In this document: piece by piece, positions 1 through 6,126 of the stretch | How positions within the stretch are numbered: position 1 is the stretch's first letter | Layout: each line of letters opens with the position of its first letter | Source: JBBDNT01 sp040877445 | Lineage (GTDB): Bacteria; Planctomycetota; Planctomycetia; Planctomycetales; Planctomycetaceae | Direction: 5' to 3' | NCBI GenBank assembly: GCA_040877445.1 | Contig: JBBDNT010000319.1 | Location: 1-10,652, forward strand | Length of the DNA stretch: 10,652 nucleotides | Notes under the pieces: generated by a model | Database searches by the model: none | Told to the model about the DNA's origin: nothing | The model's input: only the letters and a program-made list of their open reading frames with translations | Made by a program: the position numbers and the translations under genes

Positions 1-1
1 C

Positions 2-522
2 TTCGACCCCAGCCACCCCTCGACGATTCGCACCACGGTAGTTCGAATTCCCGCCATTGCCTTGGGTCTTCAGTACGACGAAAAGCGGCCCTGCCGTGTC
101 GAGATGCGAACGACCATCGTCACCACGTTGAACCACGAAAGCGACACGATCGGCATCGGAGGTTTGCAGCCGATCGCGGACGAGAACCTGATGGAGCAGC
201 CGCCCACATGGCGGCGGGTGCCGGCCGGATCTCGTGTTTTTGTCCAGTTGTCCTCAGCGGAGATTCGCCCCGAGGTCGGCATTGATATCGAAGTGGGCGG
301 AATGCGGAGCGTCATTTCGCTGCGTGGCACGCGAACATTGGGTATCGCGCACGATTCGTCGCCGAGTTGGTCCGGTTCGCAGTTGCCCTTATTGGGTATT
401 TGGATGCAGGATGGAAGGACGGTCTACCGGCATCAGGTCGTCTGCCGAGTGAGCGTCGGGTGGCGGGGGCGTTTCGCGCAGCGAAAGCCCCCGTCGCGCG
501 CCACGGGGGCTTCCGCGTTGCG
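2..522 (+). CDS. unrecognised protein, 5'-truncated, 3' end uncertain
   Basis: The frame is open from the first bases of the window to the N gap. Its third codon positions are strongly G/C-rich up to about position 450, as expected for a real gene here, while the other two forward frames are broken or lack this bias. The visible part (about 150 residues) alternates short hydrophobic and polar stretches, suggesting a beta-rich protein. I recognise no family. The end is suspicious: the frame runs through a terminator-like hairpin (485-512) and into the gap without a stop. A TGA in another frame at 450-452, just before the hairpin, is where a stop would be expected. A one-base error between about 400 and 449, or poor sequence near the gap, may have hidden the true stop. 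No start codon can be assigned because the gene enters from the left edge. Confidence 0.6.
485..512 (+). terminator. GC-rich hairpin, terminator-like
   Basis: Arms AAGCCCCCGT (485-494) and ACGGGGGCTT (503-512) form a perfect 10-bp stem around an 8-base loop. The arm sequence closely resembles the groEL terminator stem at 3651-3688. There is no T tract after it, so termination is not certain. An upstream GGGGGC (465-470) can also pair with the central GCCCCC (487-492), extended by TTTCGC/GCGAAA, giving two mutually exclusive hairpins. Confidence 0.5.
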
Positions 523-548
523 NNNNNNNNNNCCCCCCCCCCCCCCCC
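523..548. other. assembly gap (10 N) plus 16-base C homopolymer
   Basis: Ten N (523-532) are followed directly by sixteen C (533-548). The gap lies 10 bases after a stable GC hairpin, a usual place for polymerase stalling and failed assembly. The C run is probably part of the same artefact. Protein frames crossing this point should not be trusted. Confidence 0.95.
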
Positions 549-608
549 GCCGCACCCGTCACCAGGAAGAATTGCCACACCCCCGCATCCCCGCGGTCGC
601 GAACCTTT

Positions 609-638
609 TTGACGATTTCCGCGTCGGCCGGGTATGAT
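609..638 (+). promoter_or_regulatory. sigma70-type promoter
   Basis: TTGACG (609-614) and TATGAT (633-638) are separated by 18 bases, each matching the housekeeping consensus at 5 of 6 positions. The same TATGAT box with an 18-base spacer occurs before the FHA gene (7204-7233). Transcription would start near 645, about 55 bases before the ATG at 699. Confidence 0.6.
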
Positions 639-698
639 GAACGTGTGGGCCGAGTCTTCGAAACTCATCCTCATCGACGCGGGGAGGGGCCGCCGACC

Positions 699-905
699 AT
701 GATCGTGACGCATTGGCTGGGCCTGTTTCGCCGGAGATTCGAGATTCCCGCCGATCGTTCCCGACACGCCTTCGCGTGCCGGGGGAGGTCGGCCTTGTTC
801 GGCCGCGGCATCGACCGCCACGGCGCGGCGGCCCCGCTGAGGCACGCGATGGCGCGCGCGGCGGCCCGCCAACAACAACTGCGCCCCCGACAACGGCGAG
901 CATGA
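699..905 (+). CDS. possible small Arg-rich protein, 68 aa, unrecognised
   Basis: An ATG at 699 sits nine bases after a strong Shine-Dalgarno-like GGGGAGGGG (681-689) and about 55 bases after the predicted start of the 609-638 promoter. The predicted product begins MIVTHWLGLFRRRF and is rich in Arg and Ala, with no transmembrane segment and no motif I recognise. The stop TGA overlaps another ATG (902-905), which opens only a 25-codon frame. Expression signals are better than the coding signal: codon bias is weak in the second half. The frame might also be the start of a longer gene broken by an error, but no other frame downstream gives a convincing continuation. Confidence 0.3.
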   Translation: MIVTHWLGLFRRRFEIPADRSRHAFACRGRSALFGRGIDRHGAAAPLRHAMARAAARQQQLRPRQRRA

Positions 906-1192
906 GTCGCAGCGGCACACGGCGACCGTCGCGCGCGGCGTGCCGACTGCGGACTGCCCGTTCGCGACCGTTTCCATGAAGCGGCGGAGGAAATCGTCCG
1001 ATAATTTGGCAAAACCGGTCCGTAGGGTCTTGATTCCGCGGGACCAACTTTCTCTAATTACTCGGTTTTCCCAGGCAGCACCGGCGTCCGTGCCCGGCTG
1101 CCCGCCCCCGTTCGGCCTTCCGTTGCGTATCGGGAGGAATCGAGCGGCAAGGGCGTCGTCCTGAATGCTCCGCGCGTGGGAGGGTTTATGAA
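906..1192. other. intergenic region before speD, no gene seen
   Basis: Several frames are open on both strands, but none combines a start with a ribosome binding site, a recognisable product and a clear codon bias. The best reverse-strand candidate (about 559-977) begins with a Cys-containing stretch (CRCDSC) but degrades into low-complexity Arg/Ala and runs through the gap. A short AT-rich patch around 1050-1075 may hold a promoter for speD, though no good -35/-10 pair was found. Confidence 0.5.
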
Positions 1193-1594
1193 TTGGAAAG
1201 AGGCACCCATCTCCTGATCGACTGCCGGAACGTCCCGCGGGACGTTTGTCTCGACGACGGGCAAATGCTCGAGGCCATGGCCAACGCGGCGCGCCGCGCC
1301 GGGGCCAACGTGATCTCGCAGGTCCGTTATCATTTCGGTCATAACTCCCCCCCGGGGTTCACGGCGGTGGCGGTGCTCGACGAGAGCCACGTCTCCGCCC
1401 ACACCTACGCCGACCTCGGGTTGATCGCGCTCGACGTGTTCACCTGCGGAAGCACCGACCCCAACGACGTCCTCGCCTACATCCGCGAGGAAATCGACCT
1501 GGGCGAAGTCTCCATTCGGCAGGTGCCCCGGTTCCCGGTCGACGACGATGCGGCGGAATACTGGCGCCAGTTACCGGCCACCGCCGCGGTTTGA
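1193..1594 (+). CDS. speD: S-adenosylmethionine decarboxylase proenzyme (SpeD/SpeH type)
   Basis: The enzyme decarboxylates S-adenosylmethionine to give the aminopropyl donor for spermidine synthesis; family members self-cleave to create a pyruvoyl group. The 133-residue product has the short class 1B architecture. GTHLLID lies at the N terminus; the self-cleavage site ESH has Ser65 as the future pyruvoyl; AHT has His70 and FTCG has Cys85. These match Ser63, His68 and Cys83 of the Thermotoga enzyme with a constant offset of two. The TTG start at 1193 is chosen because GGGAGGG (1178-1184) lies eight bases upstream and no in-frame ATG precedes the conserved GTH. The ATG at 1188 is in another frame. 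No spermidine synthase gene is adjacent. Some SpeD homologues have changed substrate to arginine or ornithine, so specificity is not settled by sequence alone. Confidence 0.92.
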   Translation: MERGTHLLIDCRNVPRDVCLDDGQMLEAMANAARRAGANVISQVRYHFGHNSPPGFTAVAVLDESHVSAHTYADLGLIALDVFTCGSTDPNDVLAYIREEIDLGEVSIRQVPRFPVDDDAAEYWRQLPATAAV

Positions 1595-1733
1595 AACTCC
1601 GCGAGCACGTCGTCACCTCGCGAAAACGCCGCCGTGCCGCGCTCCCCGTCCACCCGGATCGGGACGCGGCCCGGCTCGTTTCGCGCGCCGCCGAGCGGCG
1701 AATGCTTCGCCGGTTCTCCGATGCGGGACACGT

Positions 1734-1742
1734 TGGTAGAAT
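1734..1742 (+). promoter_or_regulatory. extended -10 promoter for the DUF202 gene, probably leaderless
   Basis: TGGTAGAAT is an extended -10 element (TGn at 1734-1736, TAGAAT at 1737-1742). The -35 region at the right distance (TTCTCC, 1714-1719) is weak, as is common with extended -10 promoters. The ATG begins at 1749, seven bases after the -10 box, where transcription should start. No Shine-Dalgarno fits between them. Confidence 0.5.
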
Positions 1743-1748
1743 CCGGAA

Positions 1749-2144
1749 ATGCCCAACCCCATCCCCGAAGGCTCCACGCCCCCGAATCCCCAAGTCTATC
1801 TGGCGGTCGAACGCACGCTGCTGGCGTGGGTCCGCACCGGACTGGCGATGATGGGCTTCGGCTTCGTCGTCGCGCGGTTCGGCTTGTTCATGAGAACGCT
1901 GGAAGGAACCGAGGGGGTTCTGCATCGCGAGCACGGCGGCCCTTCGGTCTGGTTCGGCTCCGCCCTGATCCTCTTCGGCGTGCTCGCCAACCTGCTGGCG
2001 GGCTGGCAATACGTCGCCGCGATCGCGCGGCTGCAGCGCGGCGAAGAGCTGCGGATCGTCCGATCCTCCACGGGAATCCTCCTCGTCGCCCTGCTCGTCC
2101 TGCTCGGCATCGGGATGACGGTGTATCTCTTCGTCGTCATCTGA
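1749..2144 (+). CDS. DUF202 (YidH-family) inner-membrane protein
   Basis: The 131-residue product carries the DUF202 signature ERTLLAWVRTGLAMMGFG (residues 21-38), in which the Glu-Arg-Thr and Trp-x-Arg-Thr elements are typical. Three membrane helices are visible: about 25-48, 68-92 and 108-130. Length and layout match the family, whose function is unknown; some members are annotated YidH or sit beside transport genes. The short N terminus is Pro-rich. The gene follows speD by 154 bases but has its own promoter next to its start codon, so it is probably transcribed alone. It converges with the minus-strand pair ending at 2181, leaving only 36 bases with no obvious hairpin. Confidence 0.88.
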   Translation: MPNPIPEGSTPPNPQVYLAVERTLLAWVRTGLAMMGFGFVVARFGLFMRTLEGTEGVLHREHGGPSVWFGSALILFGVLANLLAGWQYVAAIARLQRGEELRIVRSSTGILLVALLVLLGIGMTVYLFVVI

Positions 2145-2180
2145 CGGAACGCGATTTCGTCCCGTCGTCGGTCGGTTCCT

Positions 2181-2396
2181 TCAGCGATTGCCTCCGCCGC
2201 TCGCGGCCGCTTCCGATGCCCTCGAACGATCGAGGTGTGCGCGAGCGGCGTCCAGCAACCGCTCGTCGTCGATGTCCCAGAGTTCCGTGTCGGCCCAGTC
2301 GGCGACATTCGCGACAAGCTGGCCGAACCGCCAATCGGGATACCGCTCGCCAAGTTCGGCAATCGCGTTCAACAAAGCCGCATGTCGGCTGGTCAT
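2181..2396 (-). CDS. small conserved hypothetical protein, 71 aa
   Basis: The product has a compact core, from residue 3 to about 57, with the segment RYPDWRFGQLVANVADWA followed by an acidic WDIDDERLLDAARAHL helix. I recall this pattern from small hypothetical proteins of planctomycetes and cyanobacteria, with no assigned function. The ATG (2394-2396) overlaps the stop of the upstream frame in the ATGA arrangement (2393-2396) once the upstream frameshift is corrected, so translation is probably coupled. A GAGG lies seven bases before the start. The last dozen residues are a variable Ala/Ser/Gly tail. Pairing with the upstream ParB-like gene suggests that the two proteins act together. Confidence 0.75.
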   Translation of the reverse strand: MTSRHAALLNAIAELGERYPDWRFGQLVANVADWADTELWDIDDERLLDAARAHLDRSRASEAAASGGGNR

Positions 2397-2693
2397 GGCA
2401 GCGCCTCGTTCACGGTCGGAGTCTTCGTCACATCAAGTTGCGGTGATTCGTGAATGATTTCCGCCGGAAGGAGCGTCCCCGGCAGCAATCTCGCCGCCCC
2501 GCGTCGCGCGGGTCACTCCGTCGTTGATTCGCAGATGGCCGTTCCGTCCGCGAGTGAGTTGCAGTGGCGGCATCCCTTGGACCGAGTCGCCGTGTCGAGC
2601 AAGTTGGCGCGCCAGTTTACCGGGATCGGCTCCTTGAGCACGACTGGGAGGCAAGTGCAATTCGCCGGGGTCGACCTCGATGAACTCGCCCAT
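2393..2693 (-). pseudogene. ParB-like small protein gene with a one-base frameshift
   Basis: The intact first part reads MGEFIEVDPGELHLPPSR, then GMPPLQLTRG and RINDGVTRATR (to residue 65). This resembles the ParB/sulfiredoxin-like N-terminal fold in small proteins of this kind. As sequenced the frame then turns into an unrelated tail and ends at 2433. Removing one base from the CCCC at 2497-2500 (GGGG on the coding strand) gives AARLLPGTLLPAEIIHE and a C terminus ending TPTVNEALP. That is the expected family ending, about 99 residues in all, and the TGA then overlaps the ATG of the next gene. The break may be a sequencing error or a real mutation. The ATG at 2693 has no strong Shine-Dalgarno. 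The frame is open back to a TAG at about 2741 with plausible coding sequence (residues NRLDSDGNVR), so the start could lie further upstream or the gene may be the 3' remnant of a longer one. Confidence 0.68.
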
Positions 2694-2957
2694 TCGAACG
2701 TTGCCATCCGAGTCCAGTCGATTCTGTACGAATCCAGTCTATCGTCCGTTTCACGTCCAGGGAAGAACGGATCCCCAGTGGCGAGCTCCCGAAACAGGGA
2801 CCGCCGCCGAAATTCTGATTGACGTCGCGCCACGGCGGTGTTCCAATGCCGAGGGTCTGGCGGCGATCACGATCCCGAGACGACGCACGACGCCGGCCAA
2901 TGCGGGGCGTGCCGTCGCCCGCTCGATGTGCATCCTTGAAGTTCGGGAGAGGTTCCA
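2694..2957. other. divergent intergenic region, possible gene remnant
   Basis: This region separates the minus-strand small-gene pair from the plus-strand gene at 2958. A weak -10-like TAGACT on the minus strand (2736-2741) could serve the pair, with about 40 bases of leader. Several minus-strand frames carry short protein-like stretches but each is interrupted, consistent with decayed coding sequence. No clear promoter for the plus-strand gene was found. Confidence 0.35.
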
Positions 2958-3593
2958 ATGGGCCTGGCCGTGGGGGTAGGGGTGCTGGCTGATACTCTCG
3001 AAAACGATTCCGACGGCGCCCAGTGGTTCCGCGAGTCGTTCGAATCGATCAATGAGGTGCTCGCGGAAAATGGTCTCCCGCCGCATCAAGAGCCGGAAAC
3101 GCTGCCGCCGCTCGATAGCCGCGACACGATCGGCAGCTTTCCGTATTCATGGCTGCATCATCTGCGGCGGGCGGCGGCATACGCGGCGGAGACGCCGGGG
3201 TGGATCGCGACGCCGTTTCCCGAATCAAGCGATCCGGCGACGGATCCGGTGGTCGAGCGGCGGACCTTCCAACTCGACAGCCATCTGCTGTGCCACTCGG
3301 ATTGCGAGGGCTTCTACGTGCCGATCCGCTTCGAGGAAGTACTGTTCGACGACGACCGCATTTCCGGCGGAATGCTCGGCTCGTCGTTCGTCTTGCTCGA
3401 CGAACTGATCGCCGTCGCTCCGGCGCTCGGGATTCGCTTGGGCGGCAGCGAACTGAGCGATGACGAAGTCGAGAGGATCAATGGCGAGGTGGACGACGAA
3501 TCGCCGCTGTGGATCGAACAGGCGGTCTGGCTGTCGCTGTTCGAGGCGGCCCGGCTGAGCGTGCGGCACGGAACGGCGATCTGCTTCGGGTGA
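2958..3593 (+). CDS. conserved hypothetical protein, 211 aa
   Basis: A soluble acidic protein with no signal peptide or membrane helix. The ATG is preceded by GGGAGAGG five bases upstream. It starts MGLAVGVGVLADTLENDSDG, followed by a helical region and the segment LPPHQEPETLPP. The second half contains LLCHSDCEGFYVPIRFEEVL, then a Gly-rich GGMLGSSFVLLDEL, and the protein ends with a helix and HGTAICFG. I recall similar proteins, with the same N terminus, H-S-D-x-E-G-[FY]-Y-V-P block and C-terminal helix, as unnamed families in planctomycetes and some other bacteria. Function is unknown; an immunity-type role is only a guess from the neighbours. It is convergent with groEL and would be insulated from it by the hairpin at 3651-3688. 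Confidence 0.8.
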   Translation: MGLAVGVGVLADTLENDSDGAQWFRESFESINEVLAENGLPPHQEPETLPPLDSRDTIGSFPYSWLHHLRRAAAYAAETPGWIATPFPESSDPATDPVVERRTFQLDSHLLCHSDCEGFYVPIRFEEVLFDDDRISGGMLGSSFVLLDELIAVAPALGIRLGGSELSDDEVERINGEVDDESPLWIEQAVWLSLFEAARLSVRHGTAICFG

Positions 3594-3646
3594 GCGAATT
3601 CGGAGCGTCGGCCTGATCGACGTACGATCGACGATACCGAGAACCG

Positions 3647-3688
3647 AAAAAAGCCCCCGGGGGCGACAGGCGTCGGTCCCGGGGGCTT
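3647..3688 (-). terminator. rho-independent terminator of groEL
   Basis: Arms AAGCCCCCGGG (3651-3661) and CCCGGGGGCTT (3678-3688) form a perfect 11-bp stem. On the minus strand the stem is followed by six T (3647-3652 read as A on the plus strand, the last two shared with the stem). This is a textbook intrinsic terminator for groEL, 55 bases after its stop. On the plus strand the hairpin has no T tract, so it would stop the convergent gene less efficiently. Confidence 0.88.
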
Positions 3689-3742
3689 CATATTCATGGT
3701 GACCGCAACGAGGCCGTTGCGGGGCCGGATCGAGACGGCGAA

Positions 3743-5362
3743 TCAGTACATGTCGTCGTCGTGATCGTGGCCGCCCTTCTTCTTGCTCTCCTTGGGCATC
3801 TCGGCCACGAGGGCGTCGCTGGTGAGCAGCAGCGTGGAGACGCTGGCGGCGTTCTGCAGGGCGGTGCGGGTGACCTTGGTGGGGTCGATGATGCCGGCCT
3901 TCACCAGATCCTCGAACTTGTCGGTCGCGGCGTTGTAGCCCTTGTTGCCTTCCAACTCGGCGACCTTCTCGCAGATCACGCTGCCGTCCTTGCCGGCGTT
4001 GTCGGCGATCTGCGTGAGCGGCTGGCGGCAGGCGCGGATGATGATGTTGTAGCCCACTTCCGCTTCGGTGCCGAGTCCCTTGGCCTTGACCGCGCGGGAA
4101 GCGCGGAGCAGGGCGACGCCGCCGCCGGGAAGGATGCCCTCTTCGACGGCCGCCCGCGTGGCGTGCAGGGCGTCTTCGACGCGGGCCTTCTTCTCCTTCA
4201 TCTCGCTTTCGGTGGCGGCCCCCACGTTCACCTGGGCGACGCCGCCGGACAGCTTCGCGATCCGCTCGTCGAGCTTCTCGCGGTCGTAGTCGCTGGTGGA
4301 GTTCTCGCGCTCGCGGCGAATCTGGTCGATGCGGGCCTTCAGGTCGCTCGTCTTGCCCGAGCCTTCGATGACCGTCGTGTTGTCCTTGTCGACGACCACC
4401 TTCTTCGCCTGGCCGAGATCGGAGAGCTGAATGTTCTCCAGCTTGATCCCCAGGTCCTCGAAGATCGCCTGCCCGCCGACCATGATGGCGACGTCCTGCA
4501 GCATCGCCTTGCGGCGATCGCCGTAGCCCGGCGCCTTCACCGCGACGACCTTGAACGTCCCGCGGAGCTTGTTGATGACCAGCGTGGCAAGCGCCTCGCC
4601 TTCGATGTCCTCGGCGACGATCAGCAGCGGCCGGCCGGAATTGACGACCTTCTCGAGCAGCGGGACCAGATCCTTGATGCTCGAAATCTTCTTCTCGTGA
4701 ATCAGCACGTAGGCGTTCTCGAGCACGCACTCCATCGACTGCGGGTCGGTGACGAAGTACGGCGAGAGATACCCGCGGTCGAACTGCATCCCTTCGACCA
4801 CTTCGTACTCGGTCTTCAGGCTCTTGCCTTCCTCGACGGTGATGACGCCGTCCTTGCCGACCTGTTCCATGGCGTCGGCGAGGATGTTGCCGATCTCTTC
4901 ATCGCCGTTGGCGGCGACGGTGCCGACCTGGGCGATGGCCTTCTTGCTGCGGCATTCGACGGCCATCTCCTTGAGGCGGGCGGCGACGTCCTCGACCGCC
5001 TTGTCCATGCCGCGCTTCATCTCGATGGGGTTGACCCCGGCGACGACGGCCTTGAGGCCTTCGTTGTAAATCGCCTCGGCCATGATGGTGGCGGTGGTGG
5101 TTCCGTCGCCGGCTACGTCGGAGGTCTTGCTGGCGACCTCGCGGACCATGCGGGCGCCCATGTCCTCGAACTTGTCGGGGAGCTCGATTTCACGAGCGAC
5201 GGTGACGCCGTCCTTGGTGACGGTCGGGGAGCCGAAGCTCTTCTGAAGAATGACGTTGCGGCCCCGCGGTCCCAGCGTGACGCGGACGGCGCGGGCCAGC
5301 TTGCTGATGCCGCGCCGCATCGCTTCCTGAGCTTCCTGATCGAAGGCAATCATCTTGGCCAT
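3743..5362 (-). CDS. groEL: chaperonin GroEL (Hsp60, 60 kDa subunit)
   Basis: The 539-residue product is full length for GroEL, which forms the tetradecameric ATP-driven folding chamber with GroES in the cytoplasm. Visible landmarks are VTLGPRGRNV (28-37), the nucleotide site KDG with Asp51, DGTTT with Asp86, and DALHATRAAVEEG with Asp397. They match Asp52, Asp87 and Asp398 of the E. coli protein with an offset of one. GILPGGGVAL follows. The start MAKMIAFDQEA is preceded by GGAGA ten bases away; the longer frame to 5455 runs through the repeat-rich spacer and is not used. The C terminus ends in a His/Asp-rich GGHDHDDDMY and lacks the Gly-Gly-Met repeats of the classical tail. It lies 120 bases after groES in the usual operon order and ends before a strong terminator. 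Confidence 0.98.
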   Translation of the reverse strand: MAKMIAFDQEAQEAMRRGISKLARAVRVTLGPRGRNVILQKSFGSPTVTKDGVTVAREIELPDKFEDMGARMVREVASKTSDVAGDGTTTATIMAEAIYNEGLKAVVAGVNPIEMKRGMDKAVEDVAARLKEMAVECRSKKAIAQVGTVAANGDEEIGNILADAMEQVGKDGVITVEEGKSLKTEYEVVEGMQFDRGYLSPYFVTDPQSMECVLENAYVLIHEKKISSIKDLVPLLEKVVNSGRPLLIVAEDIEGEALATLVINKLRGTFKVVAVKAPGYGDRRKAMLQDVAIMVGGQAIFEDLGIKLENIQLSDLGQAKKVVVDKDNTTVIEGSGKTSDLKARIDQIRRERENSTSDYDREKLDERIAKLSGGVAQVNVGAATESEMKEKKARVEDALHATRAAVEEGILPGGGVALLRASRAVKAKGLGTEAEVGYNIIIRACRQPLTQIADNAGKDGSVICEKVAELEGNKGYNAATDKFEDLVKAGIIDPTKVTRTALQNAASVSTLLLTSDALVAEMPKESKKKGGHDHDDDMY

Positions 5363-5401
5363 GACGGTTGATTCTCCGTGTATTTCGGGTTGCCTGGTTG
5401 G

Positions 5402-5470
5402 GTCGAGAGTCGAGAGTCGAGAGTGAATATCCGGCGTCGCCCTGCAACTCGTCACTCGTCACTCGTCACT
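5402..5470. repeat. two sets of heptamer tandem repeats in the groES-groEL spacer
   Basis: On the plus strand GTCGAGA is repeated three times (5402-5422, with a partial fourth GT), and ACTCGTC three times (5447-5467, with a partial fourth ACT). They are separated by 22 bases. The repeats fill most of the 120-base spacer and lie in the groES-groEL mRNA if the two genes are co-transcribed. Their arms are only partly complementary (GAGT with ACTC), so a weak stem is possible but not clear. Confidence 0.9.
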
Positions 5471-5482
5471 TCATCTTTGCCG

Positions 5483-5800
5483 TCAGCAGACGGCCAGCAC
5501 GTCGCTTTCGCGGAGCAGCAGGTATTCCTCGTCGCCGAGATTGATCTCTTCGCCGGCGTAGGAGCTGAAGATCACCTTGTCCCCCTCCTTGAGGGTCAGC
5601 GGGACGCGGGTGCCGTCCCGCTTGACGTGCCCGTCGCCGACCGCGACGACCCGCCCTTCCTGGGGCTTGTCCTTGGCGCTGTCGGGCAGGACGATTCCGC
5701 CGGCGGTCTTTTCCACAGCCTGAGCCCGCCGGAGAACCACGCGGTCTCCCAGCGGAACCAGCTTCGTTTTCGCCGCACTGCTCGCCGACTTCTTCGCCAT
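5483..5800 (-). CDS. groES: co-chaperonin GroES (Hsp10)
   Basis: The 105-residue product is the lid of the GroEL chamber. It contains the conserved PLGDRVVL near residues 16-23 and the mobile loop with GGIVLP (34-39) that contacts GroEL. QEGRVVAVGDG follows, then a C-terminal beta strand ending LRESDVLAVC. The N terminus has about a dozen extra Lys/Ser/Ala residues (MAKKSASSAAKT) before the usual start of the fold, which explains the length over the common 95-97. The start is well supported by AAGGAG eight bases upstream; longer frames into the upstream region lack this. It is the first gene of the groES-groEL unit. Confidence 0.97.
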   Translation of the reverse strand: MAKKSASSAAKTKLVPLGDRVVLRRAQAVEKTAGGIVLPDSAKDKPQEGRVVAVGDGHVKRDGTRVPLTLKEGDKVIFSSYAGEEINLGDEEYLLLRESDVLAVC

Positions 5801-6126
5801 CGAACACTCTCCTTGGGGGAATCTCGCCGGATTTTTCCAGATATGCCTGGGTCGGCCGGAAGGCCGCGCCCGTCCGCACCGTCGGAGGGACGGAACACAG
5901 GCCCAAGCGACAGCGGTAGCGAACGCCGTGCCGATCCGCGAGAAAAGCCGCAACCGAATGCGAGCAAAGCACTTGCCTGATCACGCGCCGCGCCGACCGT
6001 CTGCCAGATCGAACCGTCCGGCACGACTCGCGGCGATTCGGTCTGCCAAAATGACAGATTCCAGCAACCCGACAGCCCCGAACTTTTGCAATACGGCGAG
6101 CGTCCCCAAACCCGGAGTGACGGGCG
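5801..6126. other. groES upstream region, no gene seen
   Basis: About 326 bases separate groES from the stop of the gene at 6127. The minus-strand frames here read as low-quality extensions of groES and no independent gene is evident. No CIRCE element (the TTAGCACTC inverted repeat bound by HrcA) was found. The region contains the near-palindrome at 6042-6058 and GC-rich inverted repeats near 5850-5870. A convincing -35/-10 pair for groES was not identified. Confidence 0.6.
6042..6058. promoter_or_regulatory. candidate operator, 7-3-7 near-palindrome upstream of groES
   Basis: TCTGCCA (6042-6048), AAA, TGACAGA (6052-6058) form an inverted repeat with one mismatch in seven. A further TCTGCCA half-site lies at 6000-6006, exactly 42 bases away, about four helical turns. 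Both are in the region between groES and the gene at 6127, roughly 240 and 200 bases before groES. The regulator is unknown. Confidence 0.4.

Noticed and set aside
312..977. 221-codon minus-strand frame crossing the N gap
   Set aside because: It reads through the gap and a poly-C artefact, and its product becomes low-complexity Arg/Ala/Gly; codon bias is good only in the first third.
1030..1060. TTGATT and TAATTA as a promoter for speD
   Set aside because: The 19-base spacer and poor -10 match make it no better than chance in an AT-rich patch.
1477..1731. 84-codon minus-strand frame overlapping the 3' part of speD
   Set aside because: It lies largely antisense to speD, has no recognisable domain and no ribosome binding site that I could find.
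3225..4730. 501-codon minus-strand frame overlapping groEL
   Set aside because: An out-of-frame shadow of groEL, rich in Arg and Gly with no domain.
3761..5371. 536-codon open frame on the plus strand, antisense to groEL
   Set aside because: It is the mirror of groEL codon bias; the product is low-complexity Leu/Ala/Asp-rich and matches no family, while groEL is certain.
5363..5455. 31-codon N-terminal extension of groEL
   Set aside because: It would translate the heptamer repeats; the internal ATG at 5362 has a Shine-Dalgarno and matches the family start.
5402..5470. CRISPR-like array in the groES-groEL spacer
   Set aside because: Units are only seven bases, directly abutting with no spacers, and no cas gene is present.
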